A DNA stretch of 64,000 nt from Amorphochlora amoebiformis (Eukaryota > Cercozoa > Chlorarachniophyceae): the NCBI GenBank assembly GCA_054601695.1, contig BAAHQB010000441.1, positions 1 through 64,000 of the forward strand, given 5' to 3'. The notes beneath the pieces were generated by a model. The model did no database searches. It was given only the letters and a program-made list of their open reading frames with translations, and had not been told where the DNA came from. Below, piece by piece: positions 48,320 to 64,000 of this stretch (positions are counted from its first letter, which is position 1; each line of letters opens with the position of its first letter). Made by a program: the position numbers and the translations under genes.

Positions 48320-48392
48320 AACGCTACTTTAGACTAGGGTTAGCGTTGGGCTACGGTTTACAGTTAGGGTGAAATTAGGGCTAAGATTAGGG

Positions 48393-48405
<13 letters not shown>
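48320..48405 (+). repeat. Degenerate TTAGGG segment
   Basis: AGGGTTAGCG, TTAGGGTGAAATTAGGG and GATTAGGGTTAGAGG. It overlaps the stop codon of the WD40 gene on the minus strand. Confidence 0.75.
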
Positions 48406-63406
<15,001 letters not shown>

Positions 63407-63513
63407 AGGGTTGAGCGTTAGGCTTAGTGTTGAGGGTGACCTTAAGACTGAAGAGCAGAGTGTTAAGGGTTAGGGTTAGTGTTAAGGTGGGATATTATTT
63501 ATGTGTATATGTG

Positions 63514-63546
<33 letters not shown>

Positions 63547-63572
63547 CATATTATATATATATATATATATAA

Positions 63573-63624
<52 letters not shown>

Positions 63625-63738
63625 CATATATATATGATTACACGCATATATGATATATGATATATATATATATTATATATATGTATATATATATATATAT
63701 TTATGTAAATGTATATAAAGTTATATATATATATATAT

Positions 63739-63782
<44 letters not shown>

Positions 63783-63797
63783 GTATGTATGTATATT

Positions 63798-63840
<43 letters not shown>

Positions 63841-63872
63841 CGACATTTGTCTATACCATTCGGTCCCCCAAC
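63407..63872. other. Upstream region of the WD40 gene
   Basis: The first 80 bp contain GGGTTAGGGTTAG-type telomere-like sequence next to the start codon. Then (TA)n runs from about 63505 to 63838. This is presumably the promoter and intergenic region. Confidence 0.4.
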
Positions 63873-63903
63873 CTTCTCCAGAGGGATAGAGCTATCCTCC
63901 CAT
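63873..63903 (-). CDS. Possible internal exon of a further minus-strand gene
   Basis: Between an ATTAG acceptor and a GTTGGG donor one frame reads [10 protein letters not shown], in phase +1 and ending in phase 0. It lies upstream of the WD40 start codon, so it would belong to another gene or to a longer 5' end of that gene. A plus-strand reading of the same bases is also open, so strand is uncertain. Confidence 0.25.
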
Positions 63904-63959
63904 CTAATTAGTATATGTGAAGTGTAAATATACACACACACATATACATACACATGCAT

Positions 63960-63991
<32 letters not shown>

Positions 63992-64000
63992 GTATGTATG

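Overview
The window is nuclear DNA of an intron-rich eukaryote. It cannot be bacterial: the coding signal lies in many short exons (22-289 bp) with GT-AG introns and standard stop codons (TAA, TAG, TGA all used). About three quarters of the sequence is (TA)n and related low-complexity DNA, which forms the bodies of the introns. Human-type telomere-like repeats (TTAGGG/CCCTAA and degenerate forms) are scattered inside introns. I infer a unicellular protist. An alveolate is possible, because introns flanked by direct repeats and irregular splice borders are described there, but the window does not prove it. All gene models were assembled by hand from splice signals, reading-frame phase and family motifs. 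No alignment was run.

Layout: (1) 41-82 (+), last exon of a gene entering from the left. (2) 513-9864 (-), a 15-exon flavoprotein monooxygenase-like gene with the GxGxxG, DG and GD motifs. (3) 10257-16757 (+), an 8-exon gene of unknown function, head to head with gene 2. (4) 17267-28911 (+), a 14-exon CCDC97-like gene. (5) 29618-37904 (-), a 20-exon gene that joins an N-terminal SAP domain, acidic and RS/RD-rich segments and a single RRM like U2AF65 RRM1. (6) 38085-43940 (+), a 13-exon CS-domain (NudC/p23-like) gene, head to head with gene 5 across 180 bp. (7) about 46130-47786 (-), a small spliced gene whose frame is not settled. (8) 48393-63406 (-), an 18-exon WD40 gene. (9) 63873-63903 (-), a possible exon of a further gene.

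Genes are arranged as divergent pairs (2/3, 5/6) and convergent pairs (1/2, 4/5, 6/7). Convergent spacers hold CTAG-rich DNA or dispersed repeats. Two genes are linked to RNA processing: the U2AF-like gene, and CCDC97, which is tied to the SF3B complex in animals. The others are unrelated housekeeping types, so no pathway cluster is evident.

The most unusual feature is intron architecture. Many introns begin with a non-TA 'head' made of CCCTAA-like or GA/CT-rich repeats that starts at the 5' splice site, followed by a (TA)n body. Direct repeats often span both splice borders. Degenerate copies ('echoes') of exon edges, or of a whole exon, lie inside neighbouring introns. A set of introns keeps frame only if the final G of the acceptor AG stays in the exon. 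A few start with GC.
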